DNA of 64,000 nt, taken from assembly GCF_000378965.1 (NCBI RefSeq), contig NZ_KB900536.1:3287407-3351406 (forward strand), read 5' to 3'. The translations under genes and the position numbers were made by a program. Below, piece by piece: positions 56,956 through 64,000 of the stretch; the first letter of the stretch is position 1; each line of letters begins with the position of its first letter. The notes under the pieces were generated by a model, which saw only the letters and a program-made list of their open reading frames with translations, did not search any database and was not told the origin of the DNA. The DNA is from Thioalkalivibrio thiocyanodenitrificans ARhD 1 (GTDB lineage Bacteria; Pseudomonadota; Gammaproteobacteria; Ectothiorhodospirales; Ectothiorhodospiraceae).

Positions 56956-58941
56956 ATGGAGAACGTCTATCTCGCCGTCGTCCTTGCCCCGCTGCTCGGC
57001 GCCATCGTGGCCGGCCTGTTCGGCCGTCAGATCGGCAGAACAGGCGCCCATACGATCACCATTCTGAGTGTCGCGGTCTCTTTTGTGCTGTCCGTATGGG
57101 TGTTCAAGCACCATGTATTCGACAACGCGGCGATTCACAACGCCACCGTCTACACATGGATGGTGAGCGACGGGATCCGCTTCGAGATCGGCTTCCTGGT
57201 GGACAACCTCACCGCCATGATGATGCTGGTGGTGACCTTCGTGTCCCTGATGGTGCACATCTACACCATCGGCTACATGCACGACGACCCGGGCTACCAG
57301 CGCTTCTTCGCCTACATCTCACTGTTCACCTTCTCCATGCTCATGCTGGTGATGGCGAACAACTTCCTGCAGCTGTTCTTCGGCTGGGAAGCCGTCGGTC
57401 TCGTCTCCTACCTGCTGATCGGCTTCTGGTTCAAACGGCCCACGGCCATCTACGCCAACATGAAGGCGTTTGTCGTCAACCGGGTCGGGGACTTCGGCTT
57501 CATCCTTGGGATCGGCGCGCTGCTGTTCTACGCGGGCAGCCTCGATTACTGGGAGGTGTTCGCCGAAGCCGAGGGCATGTCCCGAGCGACCATCGGTATT
57601 CTGCCGGGCAGTGAATGGTCCCTGCTCACGGTGGCCTGCATCCTGCTGTTTATCGGAGCGATGGGCAAGTCCGCGCAGGTGCCCTTGCATGTCTGGCTGC
57701 CGGATTCCATGGAAGGCCCGACCCCCATCTCCGCTCTGATTCACGCCGCCACCATGGTGACCGCCGGCATCTTCATGGTGGCGCGCATGTCGCCCCTGTT
57801 CGAGTTCTCCACCGTGGCGTTGTCCTTCGTGCTCATCATAGGCGCGATCACCGCCTTCTTCATGGGGCTGATCGGCATCGTGCAGAACGACATCAAGCGG
57901 GTGGTGGCCTACTCGACGCTCTCCCAGCTGGGTTACATGACCGTCGCCCTGGGCGCCTCGGCCTATGCGGCGGGTATGTTTCACCTGATGACCCACGCCT
58001 TCTTCAAGGCCCTGCTGTTCCTGGCCGCGGGCTCGGTGATCATCGCGCTGCACCACGAGCAGGACATGCGCCGCATGGGCGGGCTTCGCAAGTACATGCC
58101 GATCACCTACATCACGGCCCTGGTCGGTTCGTTGGCGCTGATCGGCTTCCCGTTCTTTTCGGGCTTTTTCTCAAAGGATGGCATCATCGAGGCCGTCGCC
58201 CACTCCACCACGCCGGGCGCCGGCTTTGCCTACGTCCTGGTGCTGGCCGGCGTGTTCGTCACGGCGCTCTACACCTTCCGCATGTTCTTCATGGTGTTCC
58301 ACGGGGAGGAGCGTTTCCGCCATGAGGGACACCACGGCCATGAGAGGGAGCGCGATGCGCATGGCCATGTGCACGAGCCCCGGGAGTCCCCCTGGGTGGT
58401 GACCGTGCCTCTCATCCTCCTGGCCATTCCCTCGGTGGTGGCCGGTTACGTGGTGGGGCCGGTGCTTTTCGGTGATTTCTTTGCCGATTCCATCTTCGTG
58501 CTGGAGGACAACGACGTGCTGGCCCGCCTCGGCGAGGGCTACACCGGGGTCCTGGGCTACGTGGTCCATGGCATCATGATGCCGCCTTTCTGGCTGGCCA
58601 TGGCGGGCCTTGCCACGGCCTGGTACGTCTACATGCGCAGGCCGTCCATTGCCGCCGGGGTCAAGGCACGCCTGGAGTGGTTTTACAGGGTGCTTGACCG
58701 CAAGTACGGCTTTGACGAATTCAACGCCCTTGTGTTTGCGGGCGGCGGCGTTGGTCTGGGCCGCTTCCTGTGGCGCTTCGGCGACGTCCTGTTCATCGAT
58801 GGCCTGCTGGTCAACGGCAGCGCCAGGACCGTGGGTTTTATCTCCCGCTACGCCCGCCTCGGCCAGACCGGTTATCTGTATCACTACGCCTTCGCCATGA
58901 TCATCGGCCTGCTGGTGCTCCTGACGGTGTTCATCCTTTGA
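56956..58941 (+). CDS. nuoL: NADH-quinone oxidoreductase subunit L
   Basis: A 661-residue Mrp-type antiporter-like proton-pumping subunit. Signatures include FFGWEAVGLVSYLLIGFWF (key Glu), KSAQVPLHVWLPDSMEGPTPISALIHAATMV in pieces, and the C-terminal lateral helix region. A His-rich loop (about residues 456-475, GHHGHERERDAHGHVHEP) lies between helices; similar loops are frequent in NuoL proteins. 4 nt after nuoK. Confidence 0.97.
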   Translation: MENVYLAVVLAPLLGAIVAGLFGRQIGRTGAHTITILSVAVSFVLSVWVFKHHVFDNAAIHNATVYTWMVSDGIRFEIGFLVDNLTAMMMLVVTFVSLMVHIYTIGYMHDDPGYQRFFAYISLFTFSMLMLVMANNFLQLFFGWEAVGLVSYLLIGFWFKRPTAIYANMKAFVVNRVGDFGFILGIGALLFYAGSLDYWEVFAEAEGMSRATIGILPGSEWSLLTVACILLFIGAMGKSAQVPLHVWLPDSMEGPTPISALIHAATMVTAGIFMVARMSPLFEFSTVALSFVLIIGAITAFFMGLIGIVQNDIKRVVAYSTLSQLGYMTVALGASAYAAGMFHLMTHAFFKALLFLAAGSVIIALHHEQDMRRMGGLRKYMPITYITALVGSLALIGFPFFSGFFSKDGIIEAVAHSTTPGAGFAYVLVLAGVFVTALYTFRMFFMVFHGEERFRHEGHHGHERERDAHGHVHEPRESPWVVTVPLILLAIPSVVAGYVVGPVLFGDFFADSIFVLEDNDVLARLGEGYTGVLGYVVHGIMMPPFWLAMAGLATAWYVYMRRPSIAAGVKARLEWFYRVLDRKYGFDEFNALVFAGGGVGLGRFLWRFGDVLFIDGLLVNGSARTVGFISRYARLGQTGYLYHYAFAMIIGLLVLLTVFIL

Positions 58942-59004
58942 GCGCCGCGACAACAACAAGACGATCAACATGGATCGAAATGCGGAATCAATCGGGACTG
59001 ATCA

Positions 59005-60519
59005 ATGTTTGCTGACTGGCCACTACTGAGTCTGGTGATCTGGACGCCGATCATCGGCGGCTGCATCGTGCTGATGTCGGGTGACAGGATGCCCGGCGGC
59101 GCGCGCCGTCTGGCATTGTTCTTTTCGGTTGCCACCTTCCTGGTCAGCATCCCGCTGTTCATGGGTTTCGACCGGGGCACCCACGAGATGCAGTTCGTGG
59201 AGCTGCTGCCCTGGATCAGTACCTTCAATGTGAACTATCACCTCGGTGTCGACGGCATCGCGATGCCGCTGATCCTGCTGACCACGTTCACCACCGTGCT
59301 GGTGGTGATCGCGGCCTGGGAGGTGATCCAGCACCGCGTGTCCCAGTACATGGCCGCCTTCCTGATCATGGAAGGCTTCATGAACGGCGTGTTCGCGGCA
59401 CTGGACTCCGTGCTCTTCTACGTGTTCTTCGAGGGCATGCTGATCCCCATGTTCCTGATCATCGGCCTGTGGGGCGGGCCGAACCGGGTGTACGCCACCA
59501 TCAAGTTCTTCCTGTATACCTTCCTCGGATCGGTGTTCATGCTGGTCGCGCTGATCTACATGTACACTCGCTCCGGCAGCTTCGCGATCCTGGACTTCCA
59601 CCAGCTGCAGCTGGGCATGACCGCGCAGGTCCTGATATTCCTGGCCTTTCTCGCCGCCTTCGCGGTGAAGATCCCCATGTTCCCGGTGCACACATGGCTT
59701 CCGGACGCCCACGTGGAGGCGCCCACCGGCGGATCCGTGGTGCTGGCGGCGATCATGCTCAAGATCGGTGGCTACGGTTTCCTGCGCTTCAGCCTGCCCA
59801 TCACCCCGGACGCTTCCCAGGCGCTGGACTGGCTTCTGATCACCCTGTCGCTCATTGCCGTGGTCTACATCGGGTTCGTGGCGCTGGCGCAGCAGGACAT
59901 GAAGAAGCTCATCGCCTACTCGTCCATCGCCCACATGGGTTTCGTGACCCTGGGCATCTTCATCGTATTCATGATCCACGGCAGCACCGGCAACTGGCAG
60001 GGCGCGGCGCTGGGTGTACAGGGCGCCATGGTGCAGATGATCTCCCACGGCTTCATCTCGGCGGCCCTGTTCCTTTGTGTGGGCGTGCTCTATGACCGCA
60101 TGCACAGCCGCCAGATCGCGGACTACGGCGGCGTGGTCAACACCATGCCCTGGTTTGCCGCCTTCTTCGTACTGTTCGCCATGGCCAACACGGGCCTGCC
60201 GGGCACTTCGGGCTTCGTCGGCGAGTTCATGGTGATCCTGGCGAGCTTCCGGGCCAGTTTCTGGATCGCCTTCCTGGCTGCCACCACCCTGATCCTCGCC
60301 GCCGGCTACACGCTGTGGCTTATCAAGCGCGTGGTGTTCGGGGAGATCGCCAATGACAACGTGGCAAAGCTCGAGGACATCAACCGCCGGGAGTTCCTGG
60401 TACTGGGCATCCTGGCCTTCGTCGTGTTGCTGCTGGGCGTGTGGCCCGCGCCACTGCTGGAGGTGATGCACGCCACGGTGGACAACCTGATTCAGCACAT
60501 CGCTGTATCCAAGCTTTGA
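59005..60519 (+). CDS. nuoM: NADH-quinone oxidoreductase subunit M
   Basis: A 504-residue antiporter-like subunit. Recognisable segments are [20 protein letters not shown] (Glu of the proton path), [24 protein letters not shown] (Lys region) and [18 protein letters not shown]. The start ATG at 59005 lies 63 nt after nuoL; an earlier start was not found. Confidence 0.98.
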   Translation: MFADWPLLSLVIWTPIIGGCIVLMSGDRMPGGARRLALFFSVATFLVSIPLFMGFDRGTHEMQFVELLPWISTFNVNYHLGVDGIAMPLILLTTFTTVLVVIAAWEVIQHRVSQYMAAFLIMEGFMNGVFAALDSVLFYVFFEGMLIPMFLIIGLWGGPNRVYATIKFFLYTFLGSVFMLVALIYMYTRSGSFAILDFHQLQLGMTAQVLIFLAFLAAFAVKIPMFPVHTWLPDAHVEAPTGGSVVLAAIMLKIGGYGFLRFSLPITPDASQALDWLLITLSLIAVVYIGFVALAQQDMKKLIAYSSIAHMGFVTLGIFIVFMIHGSTGNWQGAALGVQGAMVQMISHGFISAALFLCVGVLYDRMHSRQIADYGGVVNTMPWFAAFFVLFAMANTGLPGTSGFVGEFMVILASFRASFWIAFLAATTLILAAGYTLWLIKRVVFGEIANDNVAKLEDINRREFLVLGILAFVVLLLGVWPAPLLEVMHATVDNLIQHIAVSKL

Positions 60520-60535
60520 GTACCCGGACAACAAT

Positions 60536-61978
60536 ATGAGCTTCGAAATCCCAGATTTCATGCCGGTGATCCCCGAGATGTTCGTGCTCGGCATGGCCTG
60601 CGCGATCCTCGTGATCGACCTGTTCGTGCCCCAGGCCCGGCGCGACATCACCTATGGCCTGTCCCAGTTCACGCTGTTGGGCGCCGCGGTGTTGACCCTG
60701 ATCCTGGCCGCCCCGGAGGCACGGCTCACCTTCAACGGCACCTTCATCGCCGATGCCCTGTCCGACCTGCTCAAGGTGGTGGTGTATGTCATCACCGCGG
60801 CGGTGTTCCTGTACTCGCGCCCCTACCTCAGGGACCGGGATATCTACAAGGGGGAGTACTACGTGCTCGGCCTGTTCGGCGTGCTGGGCATGATGATCAT
60901 GATTTCGGCCTACAGTTTCCTGACCCTGTACCTGGGTCTTGAATTGCTGTCGCTGTGCCTGTACGCCCTGGTGGCGTTCGACCGGAATTCGGGCCGCGCC
61001 TCGGAAGCGGCCATGAAGTATTTCATCCTGGGGGCCATTGCCTCCGGCATGCTGCTCTACGGCATGTCCATCCTGTACGGCATCACCGGCAGCCTGGATA
61101 TCATCGAGGTGAGCAACCACCTGATCACCGCCGGCAGCGGGCTCAACGTACCACTGGTGTTCGCGCTCTCCTTCGTGGTGGTGGCGCTGGCCTTCAAGCT
61201 GGGCGCCGTGCCGTTTCACATGTGGGTGCCCGATGTCTATCACGGCGCGCCCACATCGGTGACGCTGTTCATCGGCACCGCGCCCAAGCTGGCCGGGCTG
61301 GCCATCGTCATGCGTCTGCTGGCGGATGGCCTCGGTCCCCTGCACGGGGACTGGCAGGGGATGCTGATGATCCTGGCGGTGCTCTCGCTGGCCGTGGGCA
61401 ACGTGGTGGCCATCGCCCAGACCAATATCAAGCGCATGTTCGCCTACTCCACCATCTCCCACGTGGGCTTCATCCTCATGGGCATCCTGGCGGGCACTGC
61501 CGAGGGCTACGGCGCGGCGCTTTTCTATGTGATCACCTATGCCATCGTGGCCGCCGGTGGCTTCGGCATGATCATCCTGCTCTCGCGCAGGGGTTTCGAG
61601 GCGGAGAACCTGGACGATTTCCGGGGCCTGAACGAGCGCAGCCCCTGGTTCGCCTTCATCATGCTCCTGATCATGTTCTCCCTGGCCGGGGTGCCGCCCA
61701 CCGTGGGCTTCTACGCCAAGCTCTCGGTGCTGCAGGCCGTGATTCAGGTGGATATGATCTGGCTCGCCGTGTTCGCGGTGATTTTTGCCATCATCGGTGC
61801 CTTCTACTACCTGCGGGTGGTCAAGCTCATGTACTTCGACAAACCGGAGGATGAGACACCGCTGCCCAGGGCCCTGGGCATGAACGTGGCGCTGAGCATC
61901 AACGGCCTGCTGGTGATCGTGCTGGGGATCTTTCCGGGGCTGCTGATGTCTCTTACTACCGGTGTCATAGGGTGGTAG
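60536..61978 (+). CDS. nuoN: NADH-quinone oxidoreductase subunit N
   Basis: A 480-residue antiporter-like subunit, the third of the proton-pumping trio. Typical elements are [40 protein letters not shown] and [19 protein letters not shown]. It closes the 14-subunit nuo set. DUF2818 follows 9 nt after. Confidence 0.97.
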   Translation: MSFEIPDFMPVIPEMFVLGMACAILVIDLFVPQARRDITYGLSQFTLLGAAVLTLILAAPEARLTFNGTFIADALSDLLKVVVYVITAAVFLYSRPYLRDRDIYKGEYYVLGLFGVLGMMIMISAYSFLTLYLGLELLSLCLYALVAFDRNSGRASEAAMKYFILGAIASGMLLYGMSILYGITGSLDIIEVSNHLITAGSGLNVPLVFALSFVVVALAFKLGAVPFHMWVPDVYHGAPTSVTLFIGTAPKLAGLAIVMRLLADGLGPLHGDWQGMLMILAVLSLAVGNVVAIAQTNIKRMFAYSTISHVGFILMGILAGTAEGYGAALFYVITYAIVAAGGFGMIILLSRRGFEAENLDDFRGLNERSPWFAFIMLLIMFSLAGVPPTVGFYAKLSVLQAVIQVDMIWLAVFAVIFAIIGAFYYLRVVKLMYFDKPEDETPLPRALGMNVALSINGLLVIVLGIFPGLLMSLTTGVIGW

Positions 61979-61987
61979 GACTGTTAC

Positions 61988-62305
61988 ATGTCTTCCGATT
62001 GGCTGGTTTGGGTGTACTTCTCCATGGCGTTCGTGGCGGCGAACCTGCCCTGGTTCAGTGAGCGGGTGTTTTTCCTGCTGGAGCCGAAGGGCGGGGAGAA
62101 GGGGGCTGCCATGCGCCTGGTTGAGCTGCTGGTGCTGTACTTCATCATCGGCGGCATCGGGCTCGGTTTCGAACGTCAGGTCACCGGCGGCATCCACGGT
62201 CAGGGGTGGCAGTTCTTCGCCATCACCGGCGCTCTTTTCCTGGTGTTCGCCCTGCCGGGCTTTATCTACCGCTACGACCTGCGCAAGCACCTGCGCCACC
62301 GCTAG
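61988..62305 (+). CDS. DUF2818 membrane protein
   Basis: A 105-residue protein with three hydrophobic stretches (about residues 5-22, 42-59, 72-92), starting SSDWLVWVYFSMAFVAANLPW and ending in a basic KHLRHR. It matches the DUF2818 family, often found right after nuoN in non-enteric proteobacteria. The 9-nt spacing from nuoN suggests the same transcript. A role tied to complex I is inference from position only. Confidence 0.87.
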   Translation: MSSDWLVWVYFSMAFVAANLPWFSERVFFLLEPKGGEKGAAMRLVELLVLYFIIGGIGLGFERQVTGGIHGQGWQFFAITGALFLVFALPGFIYRYDLRKHLRHR

Positions 62306-62350
62306 GCCACCATGATCGCGTCGGATCCGTTCCGGGTTGGACGTGTTTGA

Positions 62351-62434
62351 GCCACAGAGGTCACAGAGAGCAATGCCGGGGGCTCCGAAGATCCAGCGAT
62401 CCCTTTTCTCTGTGGCCTCTGTGCCCCCTGTGGC
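62351..62434. repeat. CACAGAG inverted repeat before the initiator tRNA
   Basis: The left arm (62351-62370) has CCACAGAGG and TCACAGAG units. The right arm (62405-62434) has three CTCTGTG-type units, the last degenerate. Same family as 37092-37165 and related to 33534-33632. It lies between DUF2818 and the tRNA promoter. Confidence 0.85.
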
Positions 62435-62481
62435 AAGAAATGGTTTGTCCCGCGGTCGCGGCCCCGCAGCCCCCATCGGCC

Positions 62482-62510
62482 TTGAAATCCCCCGCCCGAA
62501 CGGCTATATT
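62482..62510 (+). promoter_or_regulatory. Promoter of the tRNA-fMet-rimP-nusA unit
   Basis: TTGAAA (62482-62487), 17 nt, TATATT (62505-62510), 13 nt before the mature tRNA 5' end. Good spacing and hexamers. Confidence 0.75.
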
Positions 62511-62523
62511 ATGCAACCTCTGA

Positions 62524-62600
62524 TGCGGGGTGGAGCAGTCTGGCAGCTCGTCGGGCTCATAACCCGAAGGTCGCAGGTTCAAATCCTGCCCCCGCTACCA
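62524..62600 (+). tRNA. Initiator tRNA-fMet (anticodon CAT)
   Basis: A 77-nt tRNA with encoded CCA. The anticodon arm TCGGG-CTCATAA-CCCGA has the three consecutive G:C pairs that mark initiators, and the body matches E. coli metY closely. Position 1 is T and position 72 is T, so the end pair is an unpaired U:U rather than the common C:A. It lies upstream of rimP-nusA, as metY does in E. coli. Confidence 0.97.
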
Positions 62601-62608
62601 AGGATGAT

Positions 62609-62636
62609 AAAAAAGGCCCCGGATGGGGCCTTTTTG
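62609..62636 (+). terminator. Intrinsic terminator after tRNA-fMet
   Basis: AAAAAAGGCCCC, loop GGAT, GGGGCCTTTTT, a strong stem with a T-run. It lies between the tRNA and rimP, so read-through or another promoter is required for rimP-nusA. Confidence 0.9.
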
Positions 62637-62730
62637 TTACCGGCCTTCCGTGGTAACGGCTGACGGGAGGCGGACAAGCTTTGGTGTTTTCATATGGGCC
62701 GTGAGCCCATTTTTTGTTTGCGGTGGTGCC

Positions 62731-63207
62731 GTGACACAACAGGACTCCTTGCAACTCAAGGCCTTGCTGGCCCCGCTGGTGGCCCGCATGGGCTATGAGC
62801 TCTGGGGCCTGGAATACCGTGCCGGCAAGCGAAGCGCCCTGTTGCGGCTGTTCATCGACAGCGAATCGGGCATTACGCTGGATGACTGCACCGAGGTGAG
62901 CCGGCAGGTGAGCGCCGTGCTGGACGTGGAAGATCCCATCCGGGTGCCCTATACCCTTGAGGTGTCCTCCCCCGGGGTGGACCGCCCCCTGTTCGAGGCC
63001 GCTCAGTATGCCCGTTACGTGGGCCGGCAGGTCCGGGTGCGAACCCAGTGGCCGGTGGGCGGACAGCGCAACTTCTCCGGCGAGATCGTGGCCGCGGACG
63101 AGCAGTCCGTCACCCTGCAGGTGGAAGGCGAGCCGGTGCGCGTACCCCTGGAGTCCATTGCCAGGGGCCGGCTGGTGGGCCGGTTGCGCGATGCAGGTGG
63201 AGAATGA
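62731..63207 (+). CDS. rimP: Ribosome maturation factor RimP
   Basis: A 158-residue factor for 30S assembly. The core ELWGLEYRAGKRSALLRLFIDSESGITLDDCTEVSRQVSAVLDVEDPI is seen in pieces, with YTLEVSSPGVDRPLF and a C-terminal SH3-like domain. GTG 62731 is chosen; the frame is open to ATG 62623, but that extension begins inside the preceding terminator. It precedes nusA by 124 nt, the standard metY-rimP-nusA order. Confidence 0.95.
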   Translation: MTQQDSLQLKALLAPLVARMGYELWGLEYRAGKRSALLRLFIDSESGITLDDCTEVSRQVSAVLDVEDPIRVPYTLEVSSPGVDRPLFEAAQYARYVGRQVRVRTQWPVGGQRNFSGEIVAADEQSVTLQVEGEPVRVPLESIARGRLVGRLRDAGGE

Positions 63208-63331
63208 TCACAGGTTGCGAGGATTTTCGCCCCGAACGGCGCAGTGACGGTCGGGGCATGCTTGAGTTGCCGGGCCCGGGTGCCTTTGCGCCCGGGGAAT
63301 CGGTACCGGAAGGTGTACAGGAGAGGCTGTC

Positions 63332-64000
63332 ATGAACAAAGAGATCCTGATGGTGGTGGACGCCGTTTCCAACGAGAAGGGCGTCGAGAAGGATGTGATC
63401 TTCGAGGCCATCGAGGCTGCGCTTGCGTCCGCCACCAAGAAGAAGCATGGCGGCGAGATCGACGTGCGCGTCAGTATCCACCGGGAGTCTGGCGACTACG
63501 AAACCTACCGGCGGTGGCTGGTGGTGGACGATGAAGATCCGGAATTCGAGTCTCCGGAGCGCCAGATCCTTCTCTCCTACGCCCGTCAGAGGCACCCGGA
63601 CATCGAAGTGGGCGAGTATATTGAGGAGCCCATGGAGTCTGTGGATTTCGGCCGAATCGCGGCGCAGACAGCCAAGCAGGTGATCGTGCAGAAGGTGCGC
63701 GAGGCCGAGCGCGCCAAGGTGGTGGACGAGTTTCAGGACCGGGTGGGGGAGCTGGTCATGGGCACGGTCAAGCGCACCGAGCGCAGCGGCGTGTTCCTGG
63801 ACCTGGGCGGCAATGCAGAGGCCTTTATTCCCCGGGAGGATATGATTGCCCGGGAGACGGTGCGGGCCAATGACCGTCTGCGGGGCTATCTCAAGGAAGT
63901 GCGCACCGAGGCGCGCGGCCCCCAGCTGTTCGTAAGCCGCACGGCACCCGAGTTCCTCGTGGAGATGTTCAAGCTCGAGGTGCCCGAGGTGGGCCAGGGG
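63332..64000 (+). CDS. nusA: Transcription termination/antitermination protein NusA, 5' part
   Basis: The first 223 codons of NusA, cut by the window end. The N-terminal RNA-polymerase-binding domain runs from [32 protein letters not shown] to [14 protein letters not shown] in pieces. The S1 domain begins [23 protein letters not shown], and the start of KH1 is seen at [24 protein letters not shown] precedes ATG 63332. It acts in pausing, termination and rRNA antitermination. Confidence 0.98.
   Translation, partial: MNKEILMVVDAVSNEKGVEKDVIFEAIEAALASATKKKHGGEIDVRVSIHRESGDYETYRRWLVVDDEDPEFESPERQILLSYARQRHPDIEVGEYIEEPMESVDFGRIAAQTAKQVIVQKVREAERAKVVDEFQDRVGELVMGTVKRTERSGVFLDLGGNAEAFIPREDMIARETVRANDRLRGYLKEVRTEARGPQLFVSRTAPEFLVEMFKLEVPEVGQG

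Noticed and set aside
60380-62476. 698-codon ORF antisense to nuoN
   Set aside because: It is an antisense shadow with His/Gln-rich low-complexity sequence over a clear nuoN gene.

Overview
The window is a contiguous piece of a GC-rich gammaproteobacterial chromosome. Gene content and order (ppiD-fabI, mltD-rnhA-dnaQ, smpB/ratA/rnfH/bamE/fur/recN/nadK, hrcA-grpE-dnaK-dnaJ, dapB-carAB-greA, yhbY/rlmE-ftsH, glmM-tpiA-secG-tRNA-Leu, nuoA-N, tRNA-fMet-rimP-nusA) is the gammaproteobacterial core arrangement. Separate nuoC and nuoD, a DUF2818 gene after nuoN, and a Yej-like peptide transporter with enlarged permeases point to a non-enteric lineage. I would guess Chromatiales, Ectothiorhodospiraceae-like, but this is inference from style and not a measured placement. 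No phage, transposase, plasmid or CRISPR signal was seen.

Layout. 1-8.8 kb: 3' part of ppiD, fabI on the minus strand, then a four-gene peptide ABC importer in yejABEF order. 9-12.3 kb, minus strand: a double-FHA protein translationally coupled to a PP2C phosphatase, then the LysM transglycosylase mltD. 12.4-14.5 kb: a YafS-like methyltransferase, rnhA and dnaQ. 14.5-22.8 kb: an accessory run of small single-gene enzymes, all on the plus strand (CDGSH protein, PhzF, methyltransferases, VOC protein, DUF4282 protein, glutathione transferase-like protein, a nonsense-interrupted cytochrome c, alpha/beta hydrolase, two GNAT acetyltransferases, a DJ-1/PfpI protein). 22.9-34.8 kb: tmRNA partner, outer-membrane assembly, iron regulation, DNA repair, NAD kinase and the HrcA/CIRCE-controlled chaperone genes. 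35-47 kb: lysine and carbamoyl-phosphate biosynthesis, transcript cleavage factor, rRNA methylation and ribosome assembly, FtsH, cell-wall precursor and glycolysis genes, SecG. 47.3-62.3 kb: a complete 14-gene NADH:quinone oxidoreductase operon, nuoA to nuoN, then DUF2818. 62.5-64 kb: initiator tRNA, rimP and the start of nusA.

The most unusual property is not a protein. At least 13 intergenic sites carry short-period repeats, mostly of 7 nt and sometimes 8-9 nt, in at least seven sequence families. In 11 sites a repeat array on the left is answered by its own reverse complement on the right, giving a long hairpin. The arms match each other within a site although the sequence differs between sites, and the purine-richer arm tends to be 5'. 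The arrays abut or enter genes: they supply the stop codons of fabI and of the FHA gene and encode the last residues of RecN. They lie between co-directional partners (dnaK/dnaJ, carA/carB, transporter subunits), at convergent ends and even at a divergent junction, so simple transcription termination does not explain them.

Other points worth checking: four genes (mltD, the yafS-like gene, smpB, nadK) have a -10-like hexamer exactly 8 nt before the start codon, suggesting leaderless mRNAs; a small cytochrome c gene is cut by one in-frame TAG; folP is missing from its usual place between ftsH and glmM; the Yej-like permeases carry extra hydrophobic segments and their binding protein looks membrane-tethered; and the initiator tRNA has a U1:U72 mismatch.
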